DNA from: Fretibacterium sp. OH1220_COT-178
Lineage (GTDB): Bacteria > Synergistota > Synergistia > Synergistales > Aminobacteriaceae
Assembly: GCF_003860125.1 (NCBI RefSeq)
Contig: NZ_RQYL01000008.1
Span: 35,058-99,057, forward strand
Direction: 5' to 3'
DNA length: 64,000 nucleotides
The notes under the pieces were generated by a model, which was not told where the DNA came from, did not search any database, and was given only the letters and a program-made list of their open reading frames with translations. Numbering within the stretch: position 1 is the first letter of the stretch; each line of letters starts with the position of its first letter. A program made the position numbers and the translations under genes. Shown one piece after another: positions 61,318-64,000 of this stretch.

Positions 61318-63807
61318 TCAGCCCTTGACGACGATGTTGACCAGCTTGTCCGGGACGACGATCGTCTTGACGACGGGCCGACCGTCCAGGCGCTCCCTCA
61401 CGGTGGGGTCGGCCATGACCTCGGACTCCAGCTTCGCGCCGTCCAGCCCCGCCGGCATCTCCAGCCGGGCGCGGACCTTGCCGTTGATCTGCACGACGAT
61501 GGTCACGGAGTCCTGCACCAGCGCCTCCGCCTCGGGAACCGGCCAGGGGGAGATGCTGATGGGCTCCGTATTGCCCAGCATCTCCCAGAGCTCCTCGGCG
61601 ATGTGCGGGCAGAACGGCGAGAGGCAGTTCAGCAGGACGTCCACCGCCTCGCGCCGCAGAGCGTCGGCCGCCCGGCCCTCCGCGCCGAAGGCGTACAGGG
61701 CGTTGGTCAGCTCCATCAGCCGCGCGATGGCCGTGTTGAACTGCTTCTCCTGGTCGATATCGCGGGTGACGGCCTCTACGGTCGTATGGATCTTCCGCTT
61801 GAAGTCGCGCAGAACGGGATCCTGAAGAGCCTTCATCGGGACGACTTCTCCACCGGCGGCCCTCAGGACCTCCAGATGCTCCTCCACGCAGCGCCACACG
61901 CGCCCCAGGAAGCGGTGCGCCCCCTCCACGCCCCGCTCCGACCAGTCCAGATCGTTCTGAGGGGGGGCGGCGAAGAGGATGAAGAGCCGCACCGTGTCCG
62001 CGCCGTACCGTTCGACGATCTCCGTCGGATCCACGACGTTGCCCAGGGACTTGGACATCTTGGCGCCGTCCTTGATCACCATGCCCTGGGTCAGCAGGTT
62101 GGTGAAGGGCTCGCGCACCTTCATCAGGCCGATATCCGCCAGGAACTTGGTGAAGAACCGGGCGTAGATCAGGTGCAGACAGGCGTGCTCGATGCCGCCG
62201 ATATACTGGTCCACAGCCATCCAGTAATCGGCATCCGCCCTCCGGAACGGGCCCCGGTCGTCTCCGGGCGAGCAGTAGCGCCCGAAGTACCAGGACGAGC
62301 AGAAGAACGTGTCCATCGTGTCCGCCTCACGAGTGGCCGGCACGCCGCACTCCGGACAGGTCGTGGCCAGCCACTCCGGCATGTCCAGCAGCGGGGAGCG
62401 GCCCACGTCCTTCACCTCGACGTCCTCCGGCAGCAGCACGGGAAGCTGGTCCTCCGGCACGGGCACGACGCCGCAGTGCGGGCAGTGCACGAACGGGATG
62501 GGCGTGCCCCAGTAGCGCTGGCGGGAGATCAGCCAGTCGCGCAGGCGGAAGTTCACATCGCGCTTGCAGAGCCCCTCCCGCTCGCCCCAGGCGATCATCG
62601 TGGGGATGGCCTGCCGGGTGGGCAGCCCGTCGAACTGGCCCGAATTGCAGGCCAGGCCGTCGCCCTCGAAGGCCTCCGTCATCGTCGCGCCGTCCAGGGT
62701 CTCGCCCTCCGGCTGAATGACGGGGACGACCTCGATGCCGTATTTCCGGCAGAAATCGAAGTCTCTCTGGTCGTGGGCGGGAACGCCCATGATGGCCCCG
62801 GTGCCGTAGTCCATCAGGATGTAGTTGGCGATCCAGATGGGGACGGGCTTGCCCGTCACGGGGTGCACGCCGGTGAAAGGCGTCTTGCAGCCCAGCTTCT
62901 CAGCCCCGGCATCGGACCGTTCGATCGCGCTCTGCGATGTGACCTTGCCCACGAAATCGCTCAGCCTGCGGGCCTCGTCCTCCGGCAGGCACTCGATCAT
63001 CTTCTTCACCAGCTCGTGCTCCGGCGCCAGGGCGATGAAGGTGATGCCGAACACCGTGTCGAACCGCGTGGTGAACGCCTCGATCGTGTAGTCGAGCTCG
63101 GGGACCCTGAAGGTGAGCTGCGCGCCCTCGGACCGGCCGATCCAGTTGCGCTGCATGATGCGCACGCGCTCCGGCCAGCCATTGAGCTCCGTCTCGATGT
63201 CGTCCACCAGCTCCTGGGCATAGTCGGTGATCTTGATGAACCACTGCCTGAGGTTCTTCTTGACGACGGGGGAATGGCAGCGCCAGCACTCCCCGCCCTC
63301 CACCTGTTCGTTGGCCAGGACCGTGCCGCAGGGCTCGCACCAGTTGACGGGTGCCTCCTTGCGGTAGACCAGCCCCTTCTTGTACATCTGCAGGAAGAGC
63401 CACTGGTTCCACCGGTAGTAGTCCGGGTTGCAGGTCTCCACCCGGCGGCGCCAGTCGTAGCTGTAGCCCATGCGCTTGAGCTGGCCGGTCATGTACTCGA
63501 TGTTCTTCCACGTCCAGTCGTGGGGCTTGGTCCTGTACTTGATGGCGGCGTTCTCCGCGGGCATGCCGAAGGCGTCGAAGCCCATGGGATAGAGGACGTT
63601 CTTCCCCGTCTTGCGGAGGAAGCGCGCGAGCATGTCCCCCATGGAGTAGTTGCGGACGTGCCCCATGTGCAGGGCCCCGCTGGGATAGGGGAACATCTCC
63701 AGGCAGTAGAACTTGGGCTTCGAGGGATCCGTCTCCACCTCGAAACACCGCTTCTCCTGCCATATCCCCTGCCACTTCGCCTCGATCGCCTGAAAATCGT
63801 ACGCCAT
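61318..63807 (-). CDS. leuS: Leucyl-tRNA synthetase
   Basis: This is an 829-residue class I synthetase. The HIGH motif is HMGH in [16 protein letters not shown] near residue 45, and the KMSKS motif is in [11 protein letters not shown] near residue 590. A full editing domain ([15 protein letters not shown] region) lies between. It charges tRNA-Leu. The start ATG 63807 follows GGAGGACACGACG; the open frame extends 31 codons upstream without support. The promoter lies just upstream and holA follows. Confidence 0.97.
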   Translation of the reverse strand: MAYDFQAIEAKWQGIWQEKRCFEVETDPSKPKFYCLEMFPYPSGALHMGHVRNYSMGDMLARFLRKTGKNVLYPMGFDAFGMPAENAAIKYRTKPHDWTWKNIEYMTGQLKRMGYSYDWRRRVETCNPDYYRWNQWLFLQMYKKGLVYRKEAPVNWCEPCGTVLANEQVEGGECWRCHSPVVKKNLRQWFIKITDYAQELVDDIETELNGWPERVRIMQRNWIGRSEGAQLTFRVPELDYTIEAFTTRFDTVFGITFIALAPEHELVKKMIECLPEDEARRLSDFVGKVTSQSAIERSDAGAEKLGCKTPFTGVHPVTGKPVPIWIANYILMDYGTGAIMGVPAHDQRDFDFCRKYGIEVVPVIQPEGETLDGATMTEAFEGDGLACNSGQFDGLPTRQAIPTMIAWGEREGLCKRDVNFRLRDWLISRQRYWGTPIPFVHCPHCGVVPVPEDQLPVLLPEDVEVKDVGRSPLLDMPEWLATTCPECGVPATREADTMDTFFCSSWYFGRYCSPGDDRGPFRRADADYWMAVDQYIGGIEHACLHLIYARFFTKFLADIGLMKVREPFTNLLTQGMVIKDGAKMSKSLGNVVDPTEIVERYGADTVRLFILFAAPPQNDLDWSERGVEGAHRFLGRVWRCVEEHLEVLRAAGGEVVPMKALQDPVLRDFKRKIHTTVEAVTRDIDQEKQFNTAIARLMELTNALYAFGAEGRAADALRREAVDVLLNCLSPFCPHIAEELWEMLGNTEPISISPWPVPEAEALVQDSVTIVVQINGKVRARLEMPAGLDGAKLESEVMADPTVRERLDGRPVVKTIVVPDKLVNIVVKG

Positions 63808-63859
63808 CGTCGTGTCCTCCTCGGTCGTTCGCATGTGCCTGTAAAAAAATATAAAGAGA

Positions 63860-63888
63860 ATTATAGCCTTTTCATGGGCAAAGGGCAA
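63860..63888 (-). promoter_or_regulatory. leuS promoter
   Basis: On the minus strand TTGCCC (63888-63883) and TATAAT (63865-63860) are separated by exactly 17 bases, about 50 bases upstream of the leuS start. Confidence 0.7.
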
Positions 63889-64000
63889 AGGTCTGGGCAA
63901 CGCCCAAAACCACAGGTTGTGGTGCGCTTATCGAGAACGGAGTATGTTATTGCATAGTTTAAGCGAACTTTAGTTTTGCACCCGTCGGGTGCGGCAAAAA

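Noticed and set aside
61603..63957. A 784-codon plus-strand frame opposite leuS
   Set aside because: Antisense of leucyl-tRNA synthetase, lacks motifs and a start site.
63978..63992. Small GCACCC/GGGTGC hairpin at the right edge
   Set aside because: Only a 6-bp stem with A-rich rather than U-rich flanks on either reading; context beyond the window is missing.

Overview
The window is high-GC, gene-dense bacterial DNA that most likely comes from a member of the Synergistota (Synergistaceae-like). The best single pointer is the exported protein at 2600-4201, which ends in a Synergist-CTERM-type tail (glycine run, GCDAG, short hydrophobic segment, terminal RRR). The gene content fits an anaerobic amino-acid and organic-acid fermenter: tripartite tricarboxylate (TctCBA) and oligopeptide uptake systems, an APC permease, a 5-oxoproline locus, an oxygen-sensitive Mop-type aldehyde oxidoreductase cluster and a selenoprotein. 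No rRNA, tRNA, CRISPR array or insertion sequence was found.

Layout. 1-2478: end of tctC, then tctB and tctA. 2600-7289 (minus): the Synergist-CTERM protein and a three-gene island of a zinc-ribbon DUF4234-like membrane protein, an SPFH protein with zinc ribbons and an exported protein. 7444-10575 (minus): a large secreted clostripain-type protease whose promoter spacer contains an 11-base G run. 10785-17325: a divergent catabolic-looking cluster, with a PucR-type regulator and a degenerate M20 peptidase on the minus strand and a frameshifted glutamine-synthetase-family gene, an atypical ureohydrolase and a sodium:solute symporter on the plus strand. 17447-23475 (minus): oppABCDF-type peptide ABC transporter ending in a truncated flavodoxin-like remnant. 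23757-25491 (minus): half-size AbrB-type membrane protein, TtcA-like PP-loop enzyme and Nudix hydrolase, coupled by ATGA overlaps. 26083-28971: kduD, kdgK and an eda gene fused to a VOC-like domain (2-keto-3-deoxygluconate breakdown). 29187-29864 (minus): two paralogous OB-fold proteins.

30212-38622 (minus) is the most interesting region: a Mop-type aldehyde oxidoreductase, an FAD/iron-sulfur dicluster-binding oxidoreductase, a small CxxC redox protein, a C-GCAxxG-C-C protein, a radical SAM protein and an AMP-dependent CoA-ligase-like protein. The set resembles the Desulfovibrio DVU_1553-1559 neighbourhood. The radical SAM gene (TrsS family) carries an in-frame TGA at codon 76, immediately followed by a SECIS-like hairpin, so it is read here as a selenoprotein.

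39103-43125: a TetR regulator with a 48-bp operator-like inverted repeat, an SDR-family enzyme, a DHDPS-family aldolase and an Nramp-fold transporter lacking the metal-binding motifs. 43305-48401: small exported and SnoaL-like proteins, a 5'-nucleotidase-like protein with a ruined metal site, a YjiH-type membrane protein and a methyltransferase. 48599-51684: a BTAD/AAA regulator coupled to a short arginine-rich leader ORF. 51819-56557: APC permease plus isochorismatase-type hydrolase, divergent from a YesN/PocR-type two-component system. 57038-59486: pcp, DUF969 and DUF979 (pyroglutamate/5-oxoproline handling). 59651-63807 (minus): hpf, then holA and leuS. Several gene ends carry long perfect GC-rich hairpins that mostly lack a good U-tract.
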